DNA of 64,000 nt from the NCBI RefSeq assembly GCF_009848505.1, contig NZ_WWDL01000020.1:41145-105144 (forward strand). Direction: 5' to 3'. Under the pieces are notes generated by a model. The model searched no databases and was not told where the DNA came from. It saw only the letters and a list, made by a program, of their open reading frames with translations. This document shows, piece after piece, positions 18,254-26,700 of the stretch. Every line of letters starts with the position of its first letter. The stretch's first letter is position 1. Made by a program: the position numbers and the translations under genes. The stretch is from Muricoccus harenae (GTDB taxonomy: Bacteria; Pseudomonadota; Alphaproteobacteria; Acetobacterales; Acetobacteraceae).

Positions 18254-20470
18254 TCAGGGCAGCAGCGGCGTCTTGTGGTGGAAGCTGCGGGCCACCGCCT
18301 CTGGCGAAAGCGGCACCTGCACCGCCTCATGGCGGCGCCAGGGATCGAGCTGATCAAGCATCGTATCGCTTCCCCACCACCCATCCTGCCCACCGAGCAG
18401 CGTCAACTGGTTGGCGTCGATGTCGGCCATGTCGAAGGCGTAGCGCGCCATCGAGCCGTAAGCCGCGGCATGACGCCGGGTTGCAGCACCATGTGCCGTC
18501 TTCATCACGCTATCCGTGGTGCCTGCCGCCGGGAGATCGGCCAGGCGGAAGCGGCGGCCGAGGACGGGCAGCGCGGCGAAGGGATGCTGCAGTCGCAGCC
18601 GGTGCATCCGGCCCCACCGCCCGTATATCCGGAAGCGCCCCGCCGCACGGCGAAGCGCGCGGCGCAGCGCAGCCGCGAAGGTAGCCATCGGCCGACTGCT
18701 GAAATCCTGCACCAGCAACTGCCTCTGGCTCCAGACGGCGCCAAAGGCGGCCCGCTGGGACCGCGAATGCAGCAGCAAGCTCAGTTGGCCGAGGAGAAGT
18801 TCAAAGGCGAGCGCCCCTTGTGACGCCTCGTCATAATGTCCATCCCATCTGCGCAGGGCATCAGCCAGCATCGTCTCGCCACCCGGCCGCGGGGGCAGCG
18901 CATCGATGCGCTCGATCAGGAGATCACGAAGCGGAAGTGCGCCAGGCACATCTACATCCGTCTGGAGCGCCGCTGCATCCGCGAGGCGGAAGCCGGTGCA
19001 GCCACGCAGAAGATGATCCAGCCGCTCGGCCCGGTCCGGCGAGGAGAAGAACATCCCGATCGGCACGACGGCATCGCGCGGACGGTCATTGGCCGAAACG
19101 ACGAAGCCCCGCTCCGGATCGACTTCGCGGGGCAGGTCGGCGCCGGTGACCAACCTCGTCCACGCTTCGAGCCCACCGGCTGGCGCCACCAGGTCCGGAA
19201 GCGGGCCCGGCGCTCGCCGGGGCAGATGGGCCGCCGTCACCTTGGCGATCCGTCCGGCCTTATCCGCCAGCACGAAATTCTGCCCGGGTATCGCCATACC
19301 GGCGGTCGCATCCATGGCTTCCGACAGGCTACGGGCCGCGTTCAGCCGAAGCAGGGCGGTGACCTCGTCACTCGCGGTATGGCCAACCCAGCGGAACGCA
19401 TGCGGCCGCCCTCCCAGCGGCATGGCATCCGTCAGCACGGGCCCGTAGTGCGTCTCTCGGAAGGACACAGCCACATCCGCGGCCCCGCGCACGCGGATGA
19501 TCTCCCGCCGTGCCGGGACGCCCTGCATCTCCTCCGGCTCCAGCGCGAACAGATCGCTGCTCGCCGCGTGCAGGTTGGTGCCGCCCCAGGCGATGTCGGG
19601 CGAACGGCCAATGGCCGCCACCGGCAGCCCGGGGAGCATCAGCCCGCAAAGGTGCAAGCGCGGCGAGCGGCAGGCGACGGTGATCCAGGCATTCGGCACG
19701 GTGATCGGCAGATGCGGATCCCCGCCGAGAACCGGTGACGCATTGAGGGACTTGCCCGGCCCCACCACCCAGGCATTGCTTCCCGAACGGGCTGTCGCGA
19801 CGACCCGCACCAGCGCTTCATCCGGCTCCGCGGCAACCGACGCCCCCGTGCCGTGCTGCAGGAGTTGATGCCAGATGGCGGACCAGTCCGGTGCCTCGTG
19901 CAAGCCGAGAAGCCGGAAGTAGAGAGCCCAGTTCACATCGGCGGACAACAGCCGCCCCAGCCGGAGCACATCGGCCATGCTCCAGGGCTCGGGCTCCAGC
20001 GCAAGCGCACGGCATTCGAACGGGCGCGTGCGGGCATGCGCGAGCACATGGTTCACGCCGGCGACAAAGCCGTCGAGCCAGTCCTGGGTCTCCCGGGGCA
20101 GGAGCCGCTCGATGGCGGGCACCGCACGGCCGATATCGAGCCCCCGCAATGCCCGGTCGATGACCACGCCCGCCGGGCCGATCATCTCGGCCACGCGTCC
20201 CTGGGATACGCGGCGCAGGATTTCCATCTGGGCGAGGCGCAGATGTGCATGCACCACGCCGAGCCCGACGGCGAGGCCACGGTCGCTGCGGGCTTCGACG
20301 AACGGGATCTGCCTGTCGCTCCAGCCAAGTTCGATCCGTTCCCCAGCCGGCACGCCCGTGGTGGGGATCATGGCCAGGCGCTCGCGCAGGCTCAGCGGTC
20401 GCGGCTTGCTGCTCCGCAAGATGGCGCCTGCCAGGAGCAGGCCTGAGCGCAGGATGGAAGATGAGATCAT
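18254..20470 (-). CDS. penicillin acylase family (Ntn hydrolase) protein
   Basis: 738 residues from the ATG at 20470; the open frame extends upstream without coding character, and the ribosome binding site is weak. The layout is alpha subunit, linker, then the autoprocessing site Gly230-Ser231-Asn232-Ala-Trp, where Ser231 becomes the N-terminal nucleophile of the beta subunit. Other family features are GGDPHLPITVPNAW and DIAWGGTNLHAASSDLF. The weakly hydrophobic N-terminus may direct export. Known members cleave penicillins, acyl-homoserine lactones and other N-acyl amides. Paired with a GH3-type ligase gene immediately downstream. Confidence 0.85.
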   Translation of the reverse strand: MISSSILRSGLLLAGAILRSSKPRPLSLRERLAMIPTTGVPAGERIELGWSDRQIPFVEARSDRGLAVGLGVVHAHLRLAQMEILRRVSQGRVAEMIGPAGVVIDRALRGLDIGRAVPAIERLLPRETQDWLDGFVAGVNHVLAHARTRPFECRALALEPEPWSMADVLRLGRLLSADVNWALYFRLLGLHEAPDWSAIWHQLLQHGTGASVAAEPDEALVRVVATARSGSNAWVVGPGKSLNASPVLGGDPHLPITVPNAWITVACRSPRLHLCGLMLPGLPVAAIGRSPDIAWGGTNLHAASSDLFALEPEEMQGVPARREIIRVRGAADVAVSFRETHYGPVLTDAMPLGGRPHAFRWVGHTASDEVTALLRLNAARSLSEAMDATAGMAIPGQNFVLADKAGRIAKVTAAHLPRRAPGPLPDLVAPAGGLEAWTRLVTGADLPREVDPERGFVVSANDRPRDAVVPIGMFFSSPDRAERLDHLLRGCTGFRLADAAALQTDVDVPGALPLRDLLIERIDALPPRPGGETMLADALRRWDGHYDEASQGALAFELLLGQLSLLLHSRSQRAAFGAVWSQRQLLVQDFSSRPMATFAAALRRALRRAAGRFRIYGRWGRMHRLRLQHPFAALPVLGRRFRLADLPAAGTTDSVMKTAHGAATRRHAAAYGSMARYAFDMADIDANQLTLLGGQDGWWGSDTMLDQLDPWRRHEAVQVPLSPEAVARSFHHKTPLLP

Positions 20471-21043
20471 CGGCGTAGCGGATGGAACGCCAGCAGCCCT
20501 CCACGGGCTTCCCCGGCAGTGCCAATTCCCTTGGGCGATCGCGCGCCCGGTGCGATGTCGCGCGGAAATGGCGCGTGGCTGACACAGGTTAACGCGCGGC
20601 TCGGCAAGCTCCCTCAATACCGCCCGCCGGATCGGCAGACTGCTCCGCATGTGGCGGCGCGCTGCTTCACGACATGCTCATTCGAGACACACCCTGCGCC
20701 GGCAACCATCCAGATACCCAGCGCAGCCAAACAAGGCTGAAGAGCTGGTGACGGAGCAGCCCGGGTTGGCAGAGCTGGAACATCATGGTCACGCCCGCGC
20801 TGATCGGCGGTTGACCCGGCACGGCAGTGCGGGCATCCGGGATGAGTTCAGCCGAAGCAGAAAATCCACATCGGCCTCACTCCGGGATTAACATGCATTA
20901 TGTTATCATAGGTAAGTAAACTGCGTTGTATTTCCTATGTTACCAAAAATGGCTACATAATATCCAGAAACCGATCCACAGAAAGTGGCGTTCTTATGTT
21001 CTAGCTCGGGCGCTGATTCTATCGCCCGAGAGGTGGAACAGAC
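20471..21043. other. intergenic region, 573 bases, with AT-rich control segment
   Basis: Separates the divergent acylase and mannitol-dehydrogenase genes. The first 400 bases are GC-rich with no convincing gene. The last 150 include a marked AT-rich island described separately. Confidence 0.5.
20885..20990 (+). promoter_or_regulatory. AT-rich promoter/operator island upstream of the mannitol dehydrogenase-family gene
   Basis: Roughly 65 percent AT in a window that is otherwise near 70 percent GC. It contains an imperfect inverted repeat, CATAGG at 20907-20912 and CCTATG at 20934-20939, and several TATG/TATT stretches that could be -10 elements. Position and base content suggest a regulated promoter for the gene starting at 21044. 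Confidence 0.4.
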
Positions 21044-22654
21044 ATGGCGAATCTCTCCTCTTCGCGGGCCGCTTCATTCAGCTTCCTCGGTGGCGGCAAC
21101 ATCCAACTCACCGCTGTTCCGCGACTATCCCTGTCAACCCTCAGCCGCCTGCCGCGCTCCATCCGCCGCCCGCGCTTCGACGTGACAGCGGTCCGGCCCG
21201 GAATCCTGCATCTCGGATGCGGCGCATTCCACCGCGCGCATCAGGCCGTGTTCACGCAGCGGGCCATGGAAGCGGTTGCGCAATCCGAGGCGCCGTCATG
21301 GGGCATCGTCGCGGCGAGCCTGGTGAAGCCCACCACGCGGGACAGGCTGCGCCCGCAGGATGGGCTCTACACCGTCCTTGAACGTGGAACGGACCGCATC
21401 CAGGCGGAAGTGGTCGGCGCGTTGCGCGAGGTGGTCTTCGCGGGGGAGGAGCGCGCAGCGCTGCTAGCCCATTTCTCCAATCCGTCCATCCGCGTCGTGA
21501 CGCTGACGGTGACGGCTTCGGGCTACTGCCTCGATCCAGCCACGGCCCGCCTCTGCACGAGCCATCCCGACATTCAGAGGGACCTGCGCGCAGCCATGCC
21601 GAGCAGCGCTCTCGGTATGTTGGTGAGGGGCCTCGCGGAAGCGCGCCGGACGGGACGGCGGCCGCCTGTCGTGATGTCCTGCGACAACCTACCCGCCAAT
21701 GGCCGCATGCTGCGCCAGGCGGCCATGGACTACGCCGCGCTGTATGATGATTCCCTGGCGAATTGGATCGGCCGCTCCGTGCAGTTCCCATGCTCGATGG
21801 TCGACCGGATTGTGCCGGCCACGACGGAGACGGACGCGGCCGACGCTGCGGCCCTGCTCGGCTTGGCCGATACGGCCCCCGTCTCGGCAGAGCCTTTCCG
21901 CCAATGGGTGATTGAGGATTTCGAGGGCCCCCGCCCCCGTTGGGAGGCGGTCGGCGCGGAGTTCGTGCCGGATGTGGGGCCCTGGGAAGCCTCGAAGCTG
22001 CGGCTCCTGAACGGCACGCATATGGCGATCGCATATCTTGGCGCCCTGGCCGGGCTGGAGACTGTCTCTGACTTCATGGAGGAGCCGGACTTCGCCGCCT
22101 ATGCGCTGCGCTTCATGCTGCAGGAGCAGATGCCGACCATGCCGCCGAGCGGGCATGACATCCAGGCCTATGCGCATCAGCTGCTGGAGCGTTGGCGCAA
22201 CCCCGGCATCGCGCATCAGCTCGACCGGGTCGGCAGGAATGGCTCGGAGAAGTTTCAGGCGCGCCTGCTTGCCTCGGTCCACGAGAACCTGCGAGCGGGG
22301 CGCCCGGCGCCGTGCACGGTGCTCGCCGTTGCCGCATGGATCTGCTGTGCGTCCGGGCGTGTCGGAATGGGCGCGCCGGTGCAGGTGCAGGATCCGCTTG
22401 CCGACCGCATGCGCGCATTGGGCATGGCGGCAGGGGACGATCCCTCGCGCCTCGCCAATCTTGCGCTCGGGCTGGACGACGTCTTCGGCAAGGATCTGCC
22501 TCGTCTCGCCCGGTTCAGGGCCGAATTGGCGCATGCCATCGCCGAGCTGCAGCGCAGAGGGCCGCATGGTGCGATCGCGTCGCTGATGACACCGGATCTC
22601 TACCGCGATGAAGCCGCAGGCACGCTCCGCGACCACGCCGCGCTGTACGCGTGA
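21044..22654 (+). CDS. mannitol dehydrogenase/fructuronate reductase family protein
   Basis: 536 residues. A nucleotide-binding N-terminal domain (LHLGCGAFHRAHQAV around residue 57; IVAASLVKP) is followed by the all-helical C-terminal domain with the catalytic segment SKLRLLNGTHMAIAYLG near residue 320, containing the family K-x5-N-x2-H pattern. Members oxidise mannitol, altronate, mannonate or arabinitol with NAD(P). Length is typical. The first 40 residues form a Ser/Arg-rich extension, so a later start is possible. No sugar transporter is adjacent; upstream is the AT-rich control region. Confidence 0.85.
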   Translation: MANLSSSRAASFSFLGGGNIQLTAVPRLSLSTLSRLPRSIRRPRFDVTAVRPGILHLGCGAFHRAHQAVFTQRAMEAVAQSEAPSWGIVAASLVKPTTRDRLRPQDGLYTVLERGTDRIQAEVVGALREVVFAGEERAALLAHFSNPSIRVVTLTVTASGYCLDPATARLCTSHPDIQRDLRAAMPSSALGMLVRGLAEARRTGRRPPVVMSCDNLPANGRMLRQAAMDYAALYDDSLANWIGRSVQFPCSMVDRIVPATTETDAADAAALLGLADTAPVSAEPFRQWVIEDFEGPRPRWEAVGAEFVPDVGPWEASKLRLLNGTHMAIAYLGALAGLETVSDFMEEPDFAAYALRFMLQEQMPTMPPSGHDIQAYAHQLLERWRNPGIAHQLDRVGRNGSEKFQARLLASVHENLRAGRPAPCTVLAVAAWICCASGRVGMGAPVQVQDPLADRMRALGMAAGDDPSRLANLALGLDDVFGKDLPRLARFRAELAHAIAELQRRGPHGAIASLMTPDLYRDEAAGTLRDHAALYA

Positions 22655-22816
22655 CGAACACCAGGAAGGCGATGGAGCATTGGGCAGGATCGCCGGAACC
22701 CGGGGAGATGAACGGGTGAATTTCGAACCCGCCAGCAACACCGGCTCAGCCTATTCCCAGGATGGCCGGTGGCGAAGGGCGCAACCGGCACCGAAGTTCA
22801 GCCGGAGGAGAATCTG

Positions 22817-23707
22817 ATGGGTAGGGACCTGGTGCTGGCCCGCGTCGGGCGGAATTCGCTGCATCGTTCCTGGGTCGATCGGGGCAATCCGCGGAACTGG
22901 GACCTGTACCTGTGCCCGTTCCAGGAAATCCCCAGCCAGTCGGATCTGGACTGTATTGAAGGCAAGGTCATTCCCGGGCCCAAATGGACTGGCCTGCGGC
23001 AGCTCCTCAACGAGTGGAGCGGCTGGCGCGAGTATGGCCACATCTGGCTGCCGGACGACGACATCCTCGCCAGTCAGGAGACCATCAGCGCCATGTTCGA
23101 TGCGGCGCGCGCGCTGCGGTTCGACCTCTTCGCGCCCGCCCTCGATGAGAGCTCCCACTACGCGCATTATATCGGCATGCGGAACGAGCGCTTCTTCGCG
23201 CGGCGGGTTGGCTTCGTGGAGATTATGGTTCCCGGCTTCAGCAGGTCTGCCCTCGAGCATCTGCTCCCCACCCTGGACCTTTCCACCACGGGTTGGGGCT
23301 GGGGCCTCGACTCCCTCTGGCCCAAGCTTCTCGACTACCGGAACCTCGGCATCATCGATGGCACACCCGTCCTCCACACCAGAGCCGTCGGCCAGTTCAG
23401 GGATCCCGAACTCGGGCGCCGTGTGAACGAGGAGTCGGACGCCATCCTGAATGGCCATGGATGCCGGCAGCAGATGGTCACCTTCGCTGGCATCGGCCCT
23501 GATCTGCGGGACATGCAGCTCAGCCCGGACGAGTTGCTCCTGGAACTGGTCCAGGGTTGGCAGTACCTGTCCGAGCAGAACCCGAAGGTCCTGCGCTGGA
23601 TCATGGCGCATCAGGAGCCCTTCTTCCGGTGGCCCGAATACTTGGCGGCCGGATGCCCGACGAGCCCTCGCCCAAGGCAGCTGCAGGAGATGAGCCAGTT
23701 CCGTTAA
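22817..23707 (+). CDS. DUF707 family protein, glycosyltransferase-like
   Basis: 296 residues from the ATG at 22817 with a strong GGAGGAG ribosome binding site. It opens as DUF707 proteins do (LVLARVGRNSLHRSW, then RNWDLYL), followed by GPKW and the acidic WLPDDDI motif that resembles the DxD metal site of nucleotide-sugar glycosyltransferases. Later VEIMVPGF and a GWGWGLDSLWP segment complete the family pattern. DUF707 proteins occur in plants and bacteria and their reaction is not established. No polysaccharide genes are adjacent. Confidence 0.75.
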   Translation: MGRDLVLARVGRNSLHRSWVDRGNPRNWDLYLCPFQEIPSQSDLDCIEGKVIPGPKWTGLRQLLNEWSGWREYGHIWLPDDDILASQETISAMFDAARALRFDLFAPALDESSHYAHYIGMRNERFFARRVGFVEIMVPGFSRSALEHLLPTLDLSTTGWGWGLDSLWPKLLDYRNLGIIDGTPVLHTRAVGQFRDPELGRRVNEESDAILNGHGCRQQMVTFAGIGPDLRDMQLSPDELLLELVQGWQYLSEQNPKVLRWIMAHQEPFFRWPEYLAAGCPTSPRPRQLQEMSQFR

Positions 23708-23760
23708 CGCCGCGGAACGTCCCTCACAAAAACTTGATATTCACGGGAATGTGAGTATTT

Positions 23761-23786
23761 TTCAGCGGCCGGTACGGCTGCTGAAA
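23761..23786. repeat. inverted repeat (hairpin) between the DUF707 and MFS genes
   Basis: Eleven-base arms TTCAGCGGCCG and CGGCTGCTGAA with one mismatch and a three-base loop. It lacks a T-run after the stem on either strand, so it may be an operator for the MFS gene starting at 23833 or a weak terminator. Confidence 0.5.
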
Positions 23787-23832
23787 TCCCTCGCCAGCGC
23801 CGATAGCGGTTCTCCCATAAGGATCCGCTATC

Positions 23833-25008
23833 GTGTCTGGCACCAGCCAATTCCGGCTGCTCACGCTGCATTATGGTTTCTACCAACTGTCCGTCGCGCT
23901 CGCGGGCGGCTTTGTCGGCGCCTATCTGATGAAGCTGGGCTTCAGCCTCCCGGCGGCGCTGATCGCCTATGCGGGACTGCTCACCGCCCGCTTCGGGCTT
24001 CGCTTCATTGCGCTCGGTGTCGTCCGCCGCCTCGGCTACCGCAGCACCATGGCCATTGGTGCGGCACTCGGCGCCCTGCAGTTCCTGCCCCTGATGCGGG
24101 CGGATGAGCCGATCTGGCTCATGGCCTGGCTACTGGTGGTCTCGCTGGCGGAATCCCTCTACTGGCCTGTCTACCACTCGGCCGCCGCCGTCACTGGCGG
24201 CGGGGCGTCGCGCGGGCGCGAGCTGGGAGTCAGGACCGCCGTGGGCGCCCTGGTCGGCGTGGTGGGACCGCTGGCGGGCGGCATTCTTCTGGAGCGCTTC
24301 GGCCCGGCGCTGGACTTCAGCATCGCCGCCGCCCTCTCCCTCCTGTCGGTCGTGCCGCTGATGCTGATGCGCGGCGTCGATGCGGGCCCGGTTCCGAGCA
24401 TGCGGGAGTCAATGCGGGGGATCGACCGCTCTGGCATCGCCACCTTCGCCGCCGATGGCTGGATGGCCTCCGGCTTGGCGCTGGCCTGGCCGATGGTGCT
24501 CTTCACCTCGCTCGGCTCGCATTACGAGGCCTTCGGCCTCGCCAATGCCGCGGCTGGCCTGGTCGGCGCGGTTGCCGGCCTCACCTGCGGGCGTGCCATC
24601 GATCGTGGGCGCCGCGACGGCTATCTCGTCCTCGTCTGCGCGGCGCTGGCGCTGGGCTTCGCCCTGCGCGCCTGCGCGAGCTGGTCGCCGGTGGCCGCCA
24701 CCATCGCCAATGCAAGCGGCGCCGCGGTCATGGGCCTCTATGTTCCCGTGCTGATGAGCGTGATCTACGACAGGGCCAAGCAGTCCGGGGCTGCCTACCA
24801 GTTCCACTTCTCGGCCGAAGCGGGCTGGGACGCCGGGGCTGCCTCCGGCTGCATCGCGGCCGCCCTCGTAGCCTGGGCAACCATGGTGCCCTCGCTGGCC
24901 GTCCTGCCGGCAGCCCTCGGGATCTGGGCTATCTACCGCTGCGTCCATGGCCAGTCGGTGCCTGCCATGCCTGGCTTTGGCGTGACGCACCCCGCCCCGG
25001 CAAACTGA
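23833..25008 (+). CDS. MFS transporter
   Basis: 391 residues from a GTG at 23833 with AAGGA about eight bases upstream. About twelve hydrophobic segments with the conserved N-terminal YLMKLGFS and a loop after helix 2 (VVRRLGYRSTM). The central loop is short and the C-terminus cytosolic. The family pattern is of general-substrate MFS proteins; I cannot assign a cargo. It stands between two hairpins and appears monocistronic. Confidence 0.8.
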   Translation: MSGTSQFRLLTLHYGFYQLSVALAGGFVGAYLMKLGFSLPAALIAYAGLLTARFGLRFIALGVVRRLGYRSTMAIGAALGALQFLPLMRADEPIWLMAWLLVVSLAESLYWPVYHSAAAVTGGGASRGRELGVRTAVGALVGVVGPLAGGILLERFGPALDFSIAAALSLLSVVPLMLMRGVDAGPVPSMRESMRGIDRSGIATFAADGWMASGLALAWPMVLFTSLGSHYEAFGLANAAAGLVGAVAGLTCGRAIDRGRRDGYLVLVCAALALGFALRACASWSPVAATIANASGAAVMGLYVPVLMSVIYDRAKQSGAAYQFHFSAEAGWDAGAASGCIAAALVAWATMVPSLAVLPAALGIWAIYRCVHGQSVPAMPGFGVTHPAPAN

Positions 25009-25023
25009 GCTGTCCTGCTGAGA

Positions 25024-25055
25024 CCCTGGCCGGTGTCCTCCGGGCCCGGCCAGGG
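25024..25055 (+). terminator. hairpin after the MFS gene
   Basis: Ten-base perfect arms CCCTGGCCGG and CCGGCCAGGG with a 12-base loop, starting 16 bases after the stop codon. No T-run follows, so if it terminates transcription it is not a canonical intrinsic terminator. Confidence 0.45.
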
Positions 25056-25150
25056 CCGGGCCCAGGGGCACTCAGGGTGGAGAATGCTTCATCCCCGGCC
25101 TGGCCTGGCCTAACCTGCCTCATCTCGGATGAACCGAGTGGGAGGCTTCC

Positions 25151-25882
25151 ATGCTCCTCCGTACCGCCCAACCCGGGCGCCGCGCCCTACTTCTCGCCGC
25201 CGGAACAGCCTTCTTCCTGCCCGGCTGGCGAGCGGCGGCACAGCCGGCGGCGAAATCACCCATCGGCATCATCGGCTCCGGCCGTCTCGGCGGCACGGCG
25301 GGAACGCTCTGGGCCCGTGCCGGGCACCCGGTCCTGTTCTCATCGCGCCATCCGGAGAGGCTGAAGGAACTCGTCGAGGCTGCCGGGCCGAATGCCCGGG
25401 CCGGCCTGCCCGCCGAGGCAGCGGCTTTCGGGGAAGCTGTGCTCGTCGCCGTGCCCTATGGCGCGCGGCCGGAGGTCGGGCGGGAGCTGAGCGGCGCCCT
25501 CCGTGGCAAAGTCGTGCTGGATGCCTGCAATGCGGTCGTGGCGCGGGACGGAGCGGTGGGCCAGGCGGCCATCGAACGCGGAATCGGCCTCGCCTCGGCG
25601 GAGCACCTGCCAGGCACGCGCCTCGTCCGGGCCTTCAACACGCTGGGCTCCCGCGTTCTCGCCGAGCAGGCCAATCGCGCGGGCGCGCGGGTCGCGATCC
25701 CGATCGCCGGCGACGACCCGGCGGCGCTGGAGGTTGCCTCAGCCCTCGTCCGGGATGCCGGCTTCGATCCGGTCGTGGTCGGGCCCCTGGCGCGCTCCAC
25801 CGACTTCGCCATGGGGGCGCGCGGCTATGGCCAGGTAGTGCCGGCGCCGGAGCTGCGCCGGATCCTCGGCCTCGCCTCGTAA
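25151..25882 (+). CDS. exported NADP-binding protein, F420-dependent NADP oxidoreductase-like
   Basis: 243 residues behind a GGGAGG site. The first 35 residues look like an export signal with a twin-arginine-like start (GRRALLLAAGTAFFLPG). A Rossmann domain follows with IGIIGSGRLGGTAGTLWARAG, then SSRHPERLKELV, as in NADPH-dependent F420 reductase-like proteins. A Tat-type signal would fit a protein exported folded with its cofactor. Whether it is active on F420 or a different partner is unknown; cofactor F420 synthesis genes are not in the window. Confidence 0.75.
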   Translation: MLLRTAQPGRRALLLAAGTAFFLPGWRAAAQPAAKSPIGIIGSGRLGGTAGTLWARAGHPVLFSSRHPERLKELVEAAGPNARAGLPAEAAAFGEAVLVAVPYGARPEVGRELSGALRGKVVLDACNAVVARDGAVGQAAIERGIGLASAEHLPGTRLVRAFNTLGSRVLAEQANRAGARVAIPIAGDDPAALEVASALVRDAGFDPVVVGPLARSTDFAMGARGYGQVVPAPELRRILGLAS

Positions 25883-26001
25883 AGGCAAGCTTCCGACAGG
25901 TTCGCGCGTAGCGCCGCCCGACCCGGGCGGCCGGTGGGATCGCCGGGCCGGGCGACTGGGAGTAAAGCCTTCCGGACGATCGACGATGAAGGCCAGGCCG
26001 C

Positions 26002-26691
26002 ATGCGCATCCTGCTGATCGAGGATGATGTCGCAACCGCCGATTACGTCGCCAAGGGACTGGCCGAGGAAGGGCAGGTTGTCGATGTGGCGCGCAACGGC
26101 AAGGACGGGCTGTTCCTGGCCCTCAACGAGCCCTTCGACGTGATCGTCACCGACCGCATGCTGCCCGGCCCGGATGGCCTGACCATCCTTCGGGCCCTCC
26201 GCGCCTCCGGCATTTCCACGCCGGTCCTCGTTCTCACGGCGCTTGGCGAGGTGGATCGCAAGGTCGAGGGGCTCGAAGCCGGGGCGGACGACTACCTGGC
26301 CAAGCCCTTCGCCTATGCGGAGCTGCGGGCGCGGATCCGTGCCCTCGCGCGCCGCCCGGCCCCGCAGGCGGAGCTTCGGGAGCTTTCGGTGGGCGATCTG
26401 CACATGGACCTGCTCCGGCGAACCGTCAGGCGCGGGGCGCGCAACATCGAGCTCCTGCCGACGGAATTCCGCCTTCTGGAATACATGATGCGCCATCCCG
26501 GCGAGGTGCTGACCCGCACGATGGTGTTGGAGAAGGTCTGGGATTTCTCCTTCGATCCCACGACGAATGTCGTCGATGTCCATGTGAGCCGCCTGCGCCG
26601 CAAGCTGGAGGCCGGCGGCGACCCGCCCATGATCCGGACGGTGCGCGGTGCTGGCTATGTCCTGTCTTCCCCGACGCCTGACCAGGGCTGA
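26002..26691 (+). CDS. OmpR-family response regulator
   Basis: 229 residues. The receiver domain has acidic pocket EDD at residues 7-9, phosphoacceptor Asp51 in VTDRMLPG, and the conserved Lys in LAKPFAY. The C-terminal winged helix carries LLPTEFRLLEYMM and VDVHVSRLRRKL. It starts a probable operon with a histidine kinase nine bases downstream and a DegP-type protease after that, the arrangement seen in envelope-stress circuits such as CpxRA and related systems. Confidence 0.92.
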   Translation: MRILLIEDDVATADYVAKGLAEEGQVVDVARNGKDGLFLALNEPFDVIVTDRMLPGPDGLTILRALRASGISTPVLVLTALGEVDRKVEGLEAGADDYLAKPFAYAELRARIRALARRPAPQAELRELSVGDLHMDLLRRTVRRGARNIELLPTEFRLLEYMMRHPGEVLTRTMVLEKVWDFSFDPTTNVVDVHVSRLRRKLEAGGDPPMIRTVRGAGYVLSSPTPDQG

Positions 26692-26700
26692 GGCCTGCCA

